64,000 nt of DNA from Vibrio xiamenensis (GTDB lineage: Bacteria; Pseudomonadota; Gammaproteobacteria; Enterobacterales; Vibrionaceae): NCBI RefSeq assembly GCF_900100015.1, contig NZ_FNDD01000001.1:309411-373410 (forward strand), given 5' to 3'. This document shows, in pieces, positions 51,978 through 62,485 of this stretch. The notes under the pieces are model-generated. The model was not told the DNA's origin. It ran no database searches and was given only the letters and a program-made list of their open reading frames with translations. Every line of letters starts with the position of its first letter. Position 1 is the stretch's first letter. A program made the translations under genes and the position numbers.

Positions 51978-52104
51978 TCAACGATCTTCTGGCAAATCAT
52001 CAGCGGCAAAAGCTGGTGGTTTGCCTTTGCCGATCTAGCGGCAAGCCCTTCAGCACTCTTCTCGTTTTTTTAATAATTATCTGATTTGTAACAAAAAAAT
52101 ATAT

Positions 52105-52120
52105 TGGCACACAGTTTGCT
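52105..52120 (+). promoter_or_regulatory. Sigma54 promoter of the flgF operon
   Basis: TGGCACACAGTTTGCT: GG and GC elements at correct spacing, 36 bp upstream of flgF. Confidence 0.88.
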
Positions 52121-52155
52121 TTATTAGCTTCGAAGAATGATTTTAGGAGCAAATT

Positions 52156-52905
52156 ATGGATCGTGCACTGTTTCTGGCTATGAGTGGCGCCAAGCAAAAT
52201 ATGCAAGCCATGCAACTTAGAGCCAACAACCTTGCCAACGTTAGTACGACGGGTTTTCGTGCCGACCTTGAGCATGCTCGTTCTATGCAAGCGTACGGCG
52301 AAGGTTTACCTAGCCGCGTGTTTAGTATGACCGAGCGTCCGGGACATAATTTTGCTCAAGGCAGTGTGATCACCACTGGCCGCGATCTTGACGCCACGAT
52401 TGAAGGTGACGGCTGGATTTCGGTGATGGATAAGACAGGTAAAGAAGGTTTAACCCGCAATGGTAACTTCAATATCGGTCCTACTGGTTTACTAACCAGC
52501 GGCAACGGCAATCTTGTACTCGGAGAAACGGGTGCCCCAATTACTTTACCGATCCCGATCAGTAAAGTGGAAATCGGCCATGACGGAACCATTTCGGTTG
52601 TGCCAATGGGAGCCCCGGCAGATGCAATGGAGATCGTTGATCGAATCAAACTGACCCGCACGCCAAATCAATCACTGTATAAAGATGCGAACGGCTTATT
52701 CCGTTCTAAAGATCCTAATGCAACCTACGATGCTGATGCGAACGTCAAGTTGCTTACTGGTGCACTCGAAGGCAGTAACGTTAATGCTGTCGGCGAAATG
52801 ACCAGCTTAATTGACCTGCAACGTCAATTTGAAATGCAAACCAAGATGATGAAAACCGCTGAAGAGATGGATAAATCATCAGACACATTGCTTCGTATGA
52901 GCTGA
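52156..52905 (+). CDS. flgF: Flagellar proximal-rod protein FlgF
   Basis: 249 residues. SGAKQNMQAMQLRANNLANVSTTGFRADLEHARSM at the start and EMTSLIDLQRQFEMQTKMMKTAEEMDKSSDTLLRMS at the end. First of flgFGHIJ. Confidence 0.95.
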   Translation: MDRALFLAMSGAKQNMQAMQLRANNLANVSTTGFRADLEHARSMQAYGEGLPSRVFSMTERPGHNFAQGSVITTGRDLDATIEGDGWISVMDKTGKEGLTRNGNFNIGPTGLLTSGNGNLVLGETGAPITLPIPISKVEIGHDGTISVVPMGAPADAMEIVDRIKLTRTPNQSLYKDANGLFRSKDPNATYDADANVKLLTGALEGSNVNAVGEMTSLIDLQRQFEMQTKMMKTAEEMDKSSDTLLRMS

Positions 52906-52925
52906 TAAAGGTTTAGGAGAAGATT

Positions 52926-53714
52926 ATGCAACCAGCATTATGGGTAAGTAAAACGGGTTTAGATGCCCAGCAAACAAACATCGCCACGATTTCGAACAAC
53001 TTGGCGAACGCCTCCACCGTCGGTTTTAAAAAGAGCCGCGCGGTGTTTGAAGATTTGTTTTATCAGAATATTAACCAACCTGGCGGCCAGTCGTCGCAAA
53101 ACACTGAGTTACCAAGTGGTTTGATGCTTGGTGCAGGTTCTAAGGTTGTCGCAACCCAAAAGGTCCATACCCAAGGTAATACTCAGACTACCAACAACAG
53201 CTTGGACATGATGATCGAAGGTGATGGCTTCTTCCAGATCCTAATGCCTGATGGCAATATCGGTTACTCGCGTAATGGTCAGTTCACGGTCAATGATGAA
53301 GGCGTGATTGTGACTTCAGGTTCGGGCTATCCACTGCAACCTGAAATCACCATTCCTGATGATGCGACCAGCATTACCGTTGGTAATGATGGTGAAGTGT
53401 CAGTGCGTATTCGTGGCCAACAAAATAACCAAGTACTGGGGCAAATCACCACGGTTGATTTCATCAACCCTGGCGGCCTTGAACCCATTGGTCAGAACTT
53501 GTATTTGCCAACTGGCGCAAGTGGTGACCCACAAGAAGGGGTCCCTGGCCTAGATGGATTTGGTGAAGTTCGCCAATCGATGTTGGAAACGTCTAACGTC
53601 AACGTGACCGAAGAGCTGGTAAATATGATCGAAGCTCAGCGAGTCTACGAAATGAATTCCAAAGTGATCTCAGCGGTCGACAAAATGATGAGTTTTGTCA
53701 ATCAGCAGCTCTAA
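52926..53714 (+). CDS. flgG: Flagellar distal-rod protein FlgG
   Basis: 262 residues, the family's usual length. SKTGLDAQQTNIATISNNLANASTVGFKKSRAVFEDLFYQ and NVTEELVNMIEAQRVYEMNSKVISAVDKMMSFVNQ. Forms the distal rod through the P and L rings. Confidence 0.96.
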   Translation: MQPALWVSKTGLDAQQTNIATISNNLANASTVGFKKSRAVFEDLFYQNINQPGGQSSQNTELPSGLMLGAGSKVVATQKVHTQGNTQTTNNSLDMMIEGDGFFQILMPDGNIGYSRNGQFTVNDEGVIVTSGSGYPLQPEITIPDDATSITVGNDGEVSVRIRGQQNNQVLGQITTVDFINPGGLEPIGQNLYLPTGASGDPQEGVPGLDGFGEVRQSMLETSNVNVTEELVNMIEAQRVYEMNSKVISAVDKMMSFVNQQL

Positions 53715-53735
53715 GCGTGTTTTGAGGATAGGGTT

Positions 53736-54515
53736 ATGAAGCGTTTACTTGCCTTAGTATTTGCATCCATGATGTCAGGTTGTGCTCTGTTACAGCCGCC
53801 AGTTGATACTGCTAATGTTGAGCAGGGCACCACGACGGTGGATGCGGTGGAAGGGGATAAAACTAGCCAAGATACTACAGGCACTGTTGATACCCTACGT
53901 GGCCGTACAGATCCCGTGGCTGACGATCCGGCTTGGGCGCCGATTCACCCTAAACATCAACCTGAGCACTACGCCGCAGAAACTGGATCGCTGTTTAATG
54001 CAGATAAAGCCACCAGTTTGTACGACGATTCTAAGCCTCGTGGTATTGGTGACATTATTACGGTAACCCTTGACGAAGCGACCAAAGCGGCGAAAAGTTC
54101 CGATGCGGATTTGTCTAAGTCTAATGATGCATCGATGGACCCGTTAAGTGTTGGTGGTAAAGATTTGACGGTTGGAGAATATAACTTCTCTTACGGTTTG
54201 AAAAACGACAACAATTTCTCAGGCAGTGCAGCAGCGAATCAAAGCAACAGCATCAGTGGCTCGATTTCGGTCGAAGTGATTGAAGTGCTTGCTAATGGTA
54301 ACTTGCTGATTCGCGGTGAAAAATGGTTAACATTGAATACTGGTGACGAGTATATCCGCTTAAGCGGCACCATCCGTCCACAAGATATCGATTACGACAA
54401 CACCATCGCATCAACCCGTATTTCCAATGCTCGAATTCAATATTCAGGCACTGGAACCAACCAAGATATGCAAGAACCTGGATTCTTGGCACGATTCTTT
54501 AATGTCGCTCTATAG
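53736..54515 (+). CDS. flgH: Flagellar L-ring lipoprotein FlgH
   Basis: 259 residues; lipobox MSGC (Cys 16). The FlgH core [30 protein letters not shown] and [30 protein letters not shown] is clear. Outer-membrane bushing for the rod. Confidence 0.95.
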   Translation: MKRLLALVFASMMSGCALLQPPVDTANVEQGTTTVDAVEGDKTSQDTTGTVDTLRGRTDPVADDPAWAPIHPKHQPEHYAAETGSLFNADKATSLYDDSKPRGIGDIITVTLDEATKAAKSSDADLSKSNDASMDPLSVGGKDLTVGEYNFSYGLKNDNNFSGSAAANQSNSISGSISVEVIEVLANGNLLIRGEKWLTLNTGDEYIRLSGTIRPQDIDYDNTIASTRISNARIQYSGTGTNQDMQEPGFLARFFNVAL

Positions 54516-54568
54516 AGTTTAATAAAGTCGAGCTTTTGGCGCTCGACTTGAGAGTGAAGGTTACCACC

Positions 54569-55660
54569 ATGAAAAAGCTACTTCTGTTGTTTACTGGCCT
54601 GCTAGTGCTTGCTTGCCAAGCGAATGCGGCGCGAATTAAAGACGTTTCGCAGGTTGCAGGCGTCAGAAGTAACCAATTGGTCGGTTACGGTTTGGTGACT
54701 GGATTGCCGGGTAGCGGCGAGTCTACGCCCTTTACTGATCAAAGCTTTAACGCGATGCTACGTAATTTCGGCATTCAATTGCCGCCAGGCACTAAGCCAA
54801 AAACCAAAAACGTCGCCGCAGTTATCGTGACAGCAACCTTGCCAGCGTTTTCGAAACAAGGTCAAACTATTGATGTGACTGTCTCTTCGGTCGGCTCGGC
54901 GAAGAGTTTGCGCGGTGGCACCTTAATGCAAACCATGCTTAAAGGTCTAGACGGCAAAGTGTACGCGATTGCCCAAGGTAACCTTGTGGTGAGCGGCTTT
55001 AGTGCCAACGGCGCCGATGGCTCGAAAATTGTCGGTAACAACCCAGCGGCAGGCATGATCTCCAACGGCGCAATCGTGGAGCAAGAGATTCCTAGCCCAT
55101 TTAGCCGTGGTGATTACATCACTTTTAATCTTCTTGAATCCGATTTTACCACTGCGCAGCGTATGGCTGATGCGATCAATAACTTCCTTGGCCCGCAAAT
55201 GGCTTCACCGGTCGATGCCACCTCAGTAAAAGTACGTGCGCCTCGTGATATCAGTCAGCGCGTCGCCTTTTTGTCTGCAGTAGAAAACCTTGAGTTCAAC
55301 CCGGCAGATGGCGCGGCAAAAATTATCGTCAACTCTCGCACTGGCACCATTGTGGTTGGTAAGCACGTACGTTTGAAACCGGCAGCGGTAACCCACGGCG
55401 GCATGACGGTGGCAATCAAAGAAAACTTGAATGTCAGCCAACCGAATGGATTTTCTGGCGGCCAGACCACGGTTGTACCTAATTCACAAATTGAAGTTTC
55501 TGAAGCCAAAGGCAAAATGTTCAAATTTGAACCTGGCTTAACGCTGGATGATCTGGTTCGTGCGGTTAACGAAGTGGGCGCAGCACCTTCGGATTTAATG
55601 GCGATTCTTCAAGCGCTTAAGCAAGCGGGCGCGATTGAAGGTCAGCTGATCATTATTTAA
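54569..55660 (+). CDS. flgI: Flagellar P-ring protein FlgI
   Basis: 363 residues from ATG 54569; the frame from 54536 adds residues before the signal peptide and has no ribosome site. Signal peptide to about residue 20. [31 protein letters not shown] is highly typical; the end is [13 protein letters not shown]. Periplasmic ring in the peptidoglycan. Confidence 0.96.
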   Translation: MKKLLLLFTGLLVLACQANAARIKDVSQVAGVRSNQLVGYGLVTGLPGSGESTPFTDQSFNAMLRNFGIQLPPGTKPKTKNVAAVIVTATLPAFSKQGQTIDVTVSSVGSAKSLRGGTLMQTMLKGLDGKVYAIAQGNLVVSGFSANGADGSKIVGNNPAAGMISNGAIVEQEIPSPFSRGDYITFNLLESDFTTAQRMADAINNFLGPQMASPVDATSVKVRAPRDISQRVAFLSAVENLEFNPADGAAKIIVNSRTGTIVVGKHVRLKPAAVTHGGMTVAIKENLNVSQPNGFSGGQTTVVPNSQIEVSEAKGKMFKFEPGLTLDDLVRAVNEVGAAPSDLMAILQALKQAGAIEGQLIII

Positions 55661-55669
55661 GGAGGCGGC

Positions 55670-56605
55670 ATGAATAACGGTAACGATATTGGATTTATTC
55701 ACGACCTTGCCAGTTTAGATACGCTGCGTCGCCAAGCGGTGGGCAGCGATAAAGACAAAGAACATGAAGCGTTAAAAGCGGCAGCGAAGCAATTTGAAGC
55801 CATTTTTACTACCATGTTGTTTAAGTCGATGCGTGATGCCAATGCCACCTTTGAATCGGGTCTCATGGATAGCCAGAATCAGCAGTTTTTTCGCCAAATG
55901 TTGGATGAACAGCGCGCCAGTGAATTGAGTGCTTCAGGCTCTTTGGGCCTAGCTGATATGATCGTCGCACAGCTTGGTTCTGGTAAGATTGAGAACCCAA
56001 GTGCTGCGGCGCGTGAAAAAGATTTCGGTGCGTTGATGGAGAAAATCGATGCGGGCCGACGCGCAAAAGCGGCAAATGCCGAATCTGAAGCGGCACAAAA
56101 TGTCCCTCAAGCGGTAGAGGAAAATCAACCGGCACAACCAAGCCGTTTTGATTCTCCAGAAGCTTTTGTGGCATCGATGAAACCTTATGCCGAAAAAGCG
56201 GCAAAAGCGCTTGGTGTCGATTCCTCGCTATTGCTAGCGCAAGCTGCACTTGAAACCGGTTGGGGTAAGAAAGTGATTCACAATAGCCAAGGTAGCAGCA
56301 ATAACTTATTTAATATTAAGGCGGACAAGCGTTGGGGCGGTGATAAGATGGCCACGCAAACCCTGGAATATCATCAAGGTATTCCGGTGCAAGAAAAAGC
56401 GGCATTTCGCTCTTATGACAGCTACCAAGACAGCTTTAACGACTATGTCCGTTTTCTTAAGCAAAACCCTAGATACACCACCGCACTTCGTCATGAAGGC
56501 AATTCTGAGCAGTTTATCCATGGGATTCATCGCGCAGGTTACGCAACCGACCCAAGCTATGCAGATAAAGTACTCAAAGTGAAACAGAAAATCGATAACA
56601 TGTAA
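55670..56605 (+). CDS. flgJ: Rod-cap and peptidoglycan hydrolase FlgJ
   Basis: 311 residues. The N-terminal rod-binding domain (AAKQFEAIFTTMLFKSMRDANATFESGLMDSQNQQFFRQM), a Gln/Ala/Pro linker, then a glucosaminidase domain (about 155-311) with LETGWGKKVIHNSQGSSNNLFNIK; the catalytic Glu is residue 195. It opens the wall for the rod. Closed by a terminator. Confidence 0.95.
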   Translation: MNNGNDIGFIHDLASLDTLRRQAVGSDKDKEHEALKAAAKQFEAIFTTMLFKSMRDANATFESGLMDSQNQQFFRQMLDEQRASELSASGSLGLADMIVAQLGSGKIENPSAAAREKDFGALMEKIDAGRRAKAANAESEAAQNVPQAVEENQPAQPSRFDSPEAFVASMKPYAEKAAKALGVDSSLLLAQAALETGWGKKVIHNSQGSSNNLFNIKADKRWGGDKMATQTLEYHQGIPVQEKAAFRSYDSYQDSFNDYVRFLKQNPRYTTALRHEGNSEQFIHGIHRAGYATDPSYADKVLKVKQKIDNM

Positions 56606-56611
56606 TCCATC

Positions 56612-56638
56612 AAGCTTGCTTTTCAGCAAGCTTTTTTG
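56612..56638 (+). terminator. Terminator after flgJ
   Basis: AAGCTTGC-ttttca-GCAAGCTT followed by TTTTG. Confidence 0.88.
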
Positions 56639-56664
56639 TTTCTTTCACCACAAAAAACTCTCCT

Positions 56665-56680
56665 TGGCACGCATATTGCT
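56665..56680 (+). promoter_or_regulatory. Sigma54 promoter of flgKL
   Basis: TGGCACGCATATTGCT, a perfect -24/-12 element 55 bp upstream of flgK and just after the flgJ terminator. Confidence 0.9.
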
Positions 56681-56735
56681 CAATTAACTTTAGTGATTCA
56701 GTAACAGCTGATTTTTAAAGGTTTTCGGGGGCAGT

Positions 56736-58610
56736 ATGGCGTCGGATCTTCTGAATTTAGGTGCACAAAGTGTGCTTACGTCTCAGAGACAGTTAAACAC
56801 CACAGGTCATAACATTTCTAATGTTAATACAGAAGGTTATAGCCGCCAGTCTGTAATACAAGGCACAAACATGCCGCGTCAGTATGGTGGTCAGACGTTT
56901 GGTATGGGTGTGCATGTGGAAAATGTTCGCCGCTCGTGGGATCAGTTTGCCGTCAAAGAGCTGGATACCTCCACGACTCACTACGCACGTAAGGTCGATG
57001 TTGAAGAGAATCTAGAGATGCTCTCTAACATGCTATCGTCGGTTGCGTCGAAAAAAATTCCTGAAAACCTCAACGAATGGTTTGATTCGGTCAAGTCATT
57101 AGCCGACAGCCCAAATGATGTCGGCGCACGTAAAGTGGTGCTTGAAAAAGCGGACCTAATCACCAAAAACATGAACGACTTCCAAGAGACCATTCGTGGC
57201 CAATACGAAGTGACCAACCGTAAGTTGGATTTAGGTATTAAGCGAATCAACCAGTTAGCGATTGAGATTCGTGATTTAAACCGTTTAATGATGCGTACTC
57301 CAGGCCCTCACAATGACCTGATGGATAAACACGAAAAATTGGTGAACGAGCTTTCTGAGTACACCAAAGTGACTGTGACGCCACGTAAAAACGCTGAAGG
57401 TTTCAACGTTCATATTGGTAACGGCCACACCTTGGTGTCGGGTACCGAAGCCAGTGAGCTGAAAATGATCGATGGTTATCCTGATGTTCATCAGCGCCGT
57501 TTGGCAATGATTGAAGGCAAGGGCATCAAGCCGATTACCAGCAAAGACATCGACGGCAAAATCGGTGCGATGTTGGATATGCGAGACAAGCAAATTCCGT
57601 ATCTGATGGATCAACTCGGCAAAATGGCAACCACGTTTTCTCAGGAAGTGAACGTGTTGCAATCACAAGGCTTAGATCTTAACGGTGAAGTCGGCGGCAA
57701 TATCTTTACCGACATCAACTCCGACATTGCCACCAAATCAAGGGTGATTGCGCACTCTAATTCTGAGGCCGAGCTGCGCGTGTATATCGACAACACCTCA
57801 AAAATGGTGGCCGGCGAATATGACCTGCAATATGTTGACGGCGATTACTATGTCACACGACCAAATGGCGACCGTTTTGAAGCGCCAATGGAAGACGGCA
57901 ATATTGTGGTTGATGGCCTACGTATCGAGATTCGTGAAGATTTGGCGGACGGCGAACGGGTGATGATTCGTCCAACTCGCCTTGGCGCAGCGCAGATGAA
58001 AATGGCCACCAATGATCCCAAAGCGATTGCCGCACAAAGTTATGAAGCATCGACCACGTTTGCCCAAGGTAAAGCGCAGTTCCATATTAAAGATGCCGGA
58101 GACCTGCGCGAGTTTGCCGTGGTGATTTCGCCGGATGGGAAACAATTTGCCGTGACCGATCCAAAAGGCAAAGTGCTGATGCAGCCACAAGATTATCCGC
58201 CAGATGGTCCGGTGACCGTTCAAGGAACCACCTTTGAACTCACCAAAGGGGCATTGCCGAATGACAAATTTACGGCAAACCTTGTCCCCTCTGAAGGTGA
58301 TAACGGCAACTTGATCAAAATGCAGAATATTCAGACAGATAAAAAGCTAAATAATGGTGAGTCGACGATTTTAGACGTCTACCACGACCTCAATACTGAA
58401 ATGGGGTTGAGAAAGTCGACTGCGTCGCGTCTTACCGATGTGGCTCGCTTGGAAAAACAGGCCGCTCAGGAACGAATTGCATCGATTTCCGGCGTTAACC
58501 TCGATGAAGAAGCGGCCAACATGATGAAATTTCAACAAGCGTATATGGCGTCTTCGCGCATCATGCAGACGGCCAACGATACGTTTAACACCATTTTGGC
58601 ATTGAAGTAG
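56736..58610 (+). CDS. flgK: Hook-filament junction protein FlgK (HAP1)
   Basis: 624 residues. N-terminal SQRQLNTTGHNISNVNTEGYSRQSV and C-terminal GVNLDEEAANMMKFQQAYMASSRIMQTANDTFNTILAL are the HAP1 ends. Links hook to filament; chaperoned by FlgN. Confidence 0.95.
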   Translation: MASDLLNLGAQSVLTSQRQLNTTGHNISNVNTEGYSRQSVIQGTNMPRQYGGQTFGMGVHVENVRRSWDQFAVKELDTSTTHYARKVDVEENLEMLSNMLSSVASKKIPENLNEWFDSVKSLADSPNDVGARKVVLEKADLITKNMNDFQETIRGQYEVTNRKLDLGIKRINQLAIEIRDLNRLMMRTPGPHNDLMDKHEKLVNELSEYTKVTVTPRKNAEGFNVHIGNGHTLVSGTEASELKMIDGYPDVHQRRLAMIEGKGIKPITSKDIDGKIGAMLDMRDKQIPYLMDQLGKMATTFSQEVNVLQSQGLDLNGEVGGNIFTDINSDIATKSRVIAHSNSEAELRVYIDNTSKMVAGEYDLQYVDGDYYVTRPNGDRFEAPMEDGNIVVDGLRIEIREDLADGERVMIRPTRLGAAQMKMATNDPKAIAAQSYEASTTFAQGKAQFHIKDAGDLREFAVVISPDGKQFAVTDPKGKVLMQPQDYPPDGPVTVQGTTFELTKGALPNDKFTANLVPSEGDNGNLIKMQNIQTDKKLNNGESTILDVYHDLNTEMGLRKSTASRLTDVARLEKQAAQERIASISGVNLDEEAANMMKFQQAYMASSRIMQTANDTFNTILALK

Positions 58611-58623
58611 GGAGGCATAAATC

Positions 58624-59817
58624 ATGTTGAATCGTATTGCCAGCTTCCATAACTATCAATCGGTGCAAAATGACTTGCGTCGTCAAGAAGGTAAAATTCA
58701 TCACAATCAGGCTCAATTGGCGTCTGGTAAGAAGTTGATGCAGGCGGCCGATGATCCGCTAGCGACCCATTACATTCAAAATATTGGTCAGCAATCTGAG
58801 CAACTTCGCCAGTATATGGACGCCATCGTGTTAACGCGAAATCGTCTTGAGCACCATGAAGTGATCATTGCTAACGCTGAAGATTATGCGGATGAAGCAA
58901 AACGAACAGTGATGGAAACCATCAATGGTTCGTTATCGGTCGAAGACCGTCAAGCTAAGAAACGTGAAATGGAAGAACTTGCCAATAACTTTTTAAGTTT
59001 GGCTAACGTTCAGGATGAGTCAGGCAACTACATCTTTGCCGGGACTAAGCCGAAAAACCAACCGTTCTTTCGCGACCGTGATGGTAACGTTGAATACGCA
59101 GGCGATGATTATCAGCGCAAGATGAAAATTGCCAATAGCATGGAAATGGCCATCAATGATCCAGGCAGCAAGCTGTTTATGGAAATTGATAACCCATTTG
59201 GCGATTACGAACCGAATTACGATTTGAAAGGCGCTTCTGAATTGCTATTAGAACGGGCGACCAACTCTGATGCCGATGATGATGCGTCATATAAAGTGAC
59301 GTTTGTCGATATGCCGGATCATAAATACGGCTATCAACTTGAGCGTAATGGCTCGATCGTTGATGCGGATGTATTCGATCCGAAAAAAGGCATTCAATAT
59401 GAAGGCTTGACCATTCATGTTAAAGGTCAAATCAACAAAGGCGATGAGATTTCGCTTGAGCCAAGAAAGACGTTTAGCATTTTTGACACGTTCAAAGATG
59501 CGATGAAGTACACCGACGGTTCAGTATCGGATCTATCGAACACCGCCAAGCTGCACCAGGTGACGGAAGAATTTCATGCGGCGTTTATTCATTTAAACAA
59601 AGCACGTTCTGATGTCGGTGCGCGTTTAAGTACACTTGATATTCAAGAGCAGCAACACGAAGACTTCAAACTCACTTTGGCCAAATCCAAGAGTAACTTC
59701 GAAGATTTGGACTATGCCGATGCGGTGATTGAGTTCAATGAGAATTCACGTGCACTGCAAGCATCACAACAAGCATTTGGTAAAACCAAAGACTTGACCC
59801 TTTTCAACTATATCTAA
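58624..59817 (+). CDS. flgL: Hook-filament junction protein FlgL (HAP3)
   Basis: 397 residues. FHNYQSVQNDLRRQEGKIHHNQAQLASGKKLMQAADDPLATHYIQ at the N-terminus; C-terminal helix DYADAVIEFNENSRALQASQQAFGKTKDLTLFNYI. 13 bp after flgK. Confidence 0.95.
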   Translation: MLNRIASFHNYQSVQNDLRRQEGKIHHNQAQLASGKKLMQAADDPLATHYIQNIGQQSEQLRQYMDAIVLTRNRLEHHEVIIANAEDYADEAKRTVMETINGSLSVEDRQAKKREMEELANNFLSLANVQDESGNYIFAGTKPKNQPFFRDRDGNVEYAGDDYQRKMKIANSMEMAINDPGSKLFMEIDNPFGDYEPNYDLKGASELLLERATNSDADDDASYKVTFVDMPDHKYGYQLERNGSIVDADVFDPKKGIQYEGLTIHVKGQINKGDEISLEPRKTFSIFDTFKDAMKYTDGSVSDLSNTAKLHQVTEEFHAAFIHLNKARSDVGARLSTLDIQEQQHEDFKLTLAKSKSNFEDLDYADAVIEFNENSRALQASQQAFGKTKDLTLFNYI

Positions 59818-60041
59818 TTGCAGTCCACACTCCATTGCCTTATGTGCTGTTGCCATATGTGCGGAGTGTGAGCGGCAAAAGATGATTAGGGATGCCGCTG
59901 GCAAATAGGCGGCAAAATAAGCGGCAAACACTGTTGCCGATAGCTAAAAAGAATAGTTTGGCAAAGATGTATACAGTGTGGAATATAACTTTAAATATCT
60001 ATAAGTGACTGAAATTTAAAGTTAAAAAATATTTTTAAAAA
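59818..60041 (+). promoter_or_regulatory. flgL-flaA spacer with clustered GCGGCAAA boxes
   Basis: GCGGCAAA or close variants occur at about 59872, 59899, 59909 and 59921, the last forming CGGCAA-acactg-TTGCCG (59922-59939). They lie 100-180 bp upstream of the flaA sigma54 promoter. Possible roles are an enhancer for the activator FlrC, or a weak terminator of flgKL. No gene here. Confidence 0.45.
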
Positions 60042-60047
60042 CTTGGC

Positions 60048-60064
60048 ACGCATATTGATATAGG
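60048..60064 (+). promoter_or_regulatory. Sigma54 promoter of flaA
   Basis: TTGGCACGCATATTGAT near 60047-60063: the -24 part is perfect, the -12 reads TTGA instead of TTGC. About 155 bp upstream of flaA. V. cholerae flaA is known to be sigma54/FlrC dependent. Confidence 0.75.
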
Positions 60065-60219
60065 TAATACGTAACTTGATTAACCACCTTTGTGTGAACA
60101 GACAGTTCGTAAACCGGCAATAGCTAGGTTTAAGCAAGGCATATTTCGGTCAGTGCTTCCAAATGAGATTAAGCTGGCCGCTTCGCAAAGCACTTGCGAA
60201 CTCACTAGGAGAGCAACCT

Positions 60220-61359
60220 ATGACCATTAACGTAAATACCAACGTTTCAGCGATGACCGCTCAACGTTACCTAAACAAAGCAACTGGTGACTTAAACACC
60301 TCTATGGAACGTTTGTCATCAGGTGCGCGGATCAACAGTGCGAAAGACGATGCGGCAGGCCTACAAATCTCGAACCGCTTAACCGCGCAGTCTCGAGGCC
60401 TTGATGTGGCAATGCGTAACGCCAACGATGGTATTTCGATTGCGCAAACCGCAGAAGGGGCGATGAACGAATCGACCAATATTCTGCAACGTATGCGTGA
60501 CCTTGCGCTGCAATCGGCAAACGGCACCAACTCAACATCAGAGCGTGAAGCGTTGAATGAGGAAGTGACCGCACTGCAAGACGAATTGAACCGTATTGCA
60601 GAAACCACATCGTTTGGTGGTCGCCGTCTACTTAACGGTTCGTTTGGTGAGTCCTCTTTCCAAATCGGTGCCAGCTCAGGTGAGGCAATGATTGTTGCGC
60701 TAACCAGTATTCGTGCCGACGATTTCCAAATGGGTGGCCAATCCTTTGTTGCCGAAAACGGCAAGAACAAAGATTGGGGGGTACCACCTGATGCCAGAGA
60801 TATGAAGTTTGAATTCACCACCAAAGAAGGTGAGGAAGTCACTTTTGATCTGCTCGCTAAACCTGGCGACGACGTGGAAGAGTTAGCCACTTACATCAAT
60901 GGTCAAAATGACAAGATTCAGGCGTCAGTCAATGAGAAAGGACAGTTACAAGTATTTGTTGCTGAGCCAAATATTCGCGGTGAGCTGAATATTTCAGGTG
61001 GCTTGGCAAGTGAGCTTGGCCTTGAAGGCGGCCCAGGTAAGAACACCACGGTTCAGGACATCGATGTGTTATCCGTTGGTGGCGCGCAAAATGCTGTCGG
61101 TGTTATCGACGCGGCAATGAAATACGTTGATTCACAACGTGCCGACCTTGGTGCGATTCAAAACCGTTTGAACCACAGTATTAATAACTTGGCGAACATC
61201 CAAGAAAACGTTGCAGCTTCAAATAGCCGAATCCGTGATACGGACTTTGCCAAAGAAACCACTGCGATGACGAAATCACAAATTCTGCAACAGGCAGGGA
61301 CATCGATTCTTGCCCAAGCAAAACAGTTGCCAAACTCTGCACTAACGTTGCTGCAGTAG
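60220..61359 (+). CDS. flaA: Polar flagellin FlaA
   Basis: 379 residues from ATG 60220 (TAGGAGAG upstream; the frame from 60163 is an extension without ribosome site). [35 protein letters not shown] at the start and [18 protein letters not shown] at the end are flagellin D0 helices. It is very similar to V. cholerae FlaA, including the [13 protein letters not shown] part of the middle, and has the same length. That flagellin is the essential one in V. cholerae. Confidence 0.9.
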   Translation: MTINVNTNVSAMTAQRYLNKATGDLNTSMERLSSGARINSAKDDAAGLQISNRLTAQSRGLDVAMRNANDGISIAQTAEGAMNESTNILQRMRDLALQSANGTNSTSEREALNEEVTALQDELNRIAETTSFGGRRLLNGSFGESSFQIGASSGEAMIVALTSIRADDFQMGGQSFVAENGKNKDWGVPPDARDMKFEFTTKEGEEVTFDLLAKPGDDVEELATYINGQNDKIQASVNEKGQLQVFVAEPNIRGELNISGGLASELGLEGGPGKNTTVQDIDVLSVGGAQNAVGVIDAAMKYVDSQRADLGAIQNRLNHSINNLANIQENVAASNSRIRDTDFAKETTAMTKSQILQQAGTSILAQAKQLPNSALTLLQ

Positions 61360-61549
61360 TAAAAGAACCTTTATTGACGTTGTCTCAGACGTGAGGTTAA
61401 TAAAGGTTTCTTGGCAAGCGAGTTGGTTATTATCGAGTATAAAGTTCTCTCTCAAACCTGCTTTATACTTCGAGATTAATCCTCGCGACCCCTAGGTAGT
61501 TAAAATGTGTCATTTCTCTCGATCTCCACATTTGGCTTAACTACCGCCT

Positions 61550-61587
61550 AGCCCCGGTTCTCTCAAAGGAAAGGGGCTTTCTTTTTT
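61550..61587 (+). terminator. Terminator downstream of flaA
   Basis: AGCCCC...GGGGCT with an intervening 17-nt loop, then TTCTTTTTT. An additional inverted repeat (AACCTTTATT / AATAAAGGTT, 61366-61408) lies directly after the flaA stop without a T tract. Confidence 0.8.
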
Positions 61588-61651
61588 CGAGAATAGAAAC
61601 GGCTGAATGACTCGTTTGTGTTCTTTAAACCCTGCAAGGGTGATTTTCGAG

Positions 61652-61683
61652 CCCGCATCACTTCATGTGCTGCGGGCTTTGTG
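61652..61683. terminator. Hairpin between flaA and the DUF805 gene
   Basis: AGCCCGCA...TGCGGGCT, then TTTGTGTT on the plus strand; probably stops read-through between the convergent genes. Confidence 0.6.
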
Positions 61684-61687
61684 TTGT

Positions 61688-62035
61688 TTAGGCTAAATGT
61701 TTAGGAGCCGAGCCGTAGGCATTGTCGCCTTGAGTGCCCTCTAAAACCATAAAGAACAGCAGCACTAATGTTCCTATCACCGGGATCAAGCTCAATAACA
61801 ACCACCAACCACTGCGCTCTGTATCGTGCAAGCGACGCATCGAAACGCCAACGTAAGGCAGGAACACTACTAAGCTATAAACAGGGCTTAAAAAGCTAAT
61901 CTGCAAGCGGTGCTCTACCAATCCAAGTACGATGCGAATCAGAGTATCGAACAGCACGAACATCCAAAACTCTTTACGTCTCGATCTGCCGTGAAAGCCA
62001 AGATAATTCTTAAACGCGAGTAGATACCAATCCAT
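61688..62035 (-). CDS. DUF805 membrane protein
   Basis: 115 residues. N-terminal YLLAFKNYLGFHGRSRRKEFWMFVLFD and PYVGVSMRRLHDTERSGWWLLLSLIPVIG are the DUF805 hallmarks; about three membrane segments. Role unknown. It stands between the two flagellin genes on the other strand. Confidence 0.9.
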   Translation of the reverse strand: MDWYLLAFKNYLGFHGRSRRKEFWMFVLFDTLIRIVLGLVEHRLQISFLSPVYSLVVFLPYVGVSMRRLHDTERSGWWLLLSLIPVIGTLVLLFFMVLEGTQGDNAYGSAPKHLA

Positions 62036-62340
62036 ACCTTATTCCTTATTATGTTTTCTAGTGTAACGCCTAGCCAAAGCGAGTTTGGATGCCCGTTTGG
62101 TTATGAAGTCGAGCTAATGATTCTTACGCTCTGTGTGACTTCGAAGTGAGGCGTTTTATCATTTTAAAAGGGCATGCATACTGATTGAAAACAAGATTAT
62201 GGGTAAACGTGTCGCTTATTGTTAAGAACATGCAATAACTTGTGATGATTATTAACAATCTTGCCCCGACAGCAAGAGCGAAAACTTTAGCGGTATTGTT
62301 GTGATATGTGTGCCGCTTCATTTAATTGGTGAAAATTCGT
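62036..62340. other. Region upstream of flaC
   Basis: No gene recognised. It carries the promoter of the DUF805 gene at its left and leads to the sigma28 element at its right. Confidence 0.4.
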
Positions 62341-62363
62341 AGGATTTCTTTTACAGCCGATAA
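62332..62363 (+). promoter_or_regulatory. Sigma28 (FliA) promoter of flaC
   Basis: The -10 GCCGATAA (62356-62363) is a perfect FliA element; the -35 near 62332-62340 (GAAAATTCG) is weak. 122 bp upstream of the flaC start, consistent with a late flagellar gene released by FlgM export. Confidence 0.65.
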
Positions 62364-62485
62364 TTCTTCTAAAGCTTATCTCAACCGAGTCGCTAATAAG
62401 GATACTTTGAGAGAACGTGGTGATCTGAGACGTCGGAAAACCAAAATAAATTCCGACTCGTCGGAGAATCAACAGGAGAATCACT

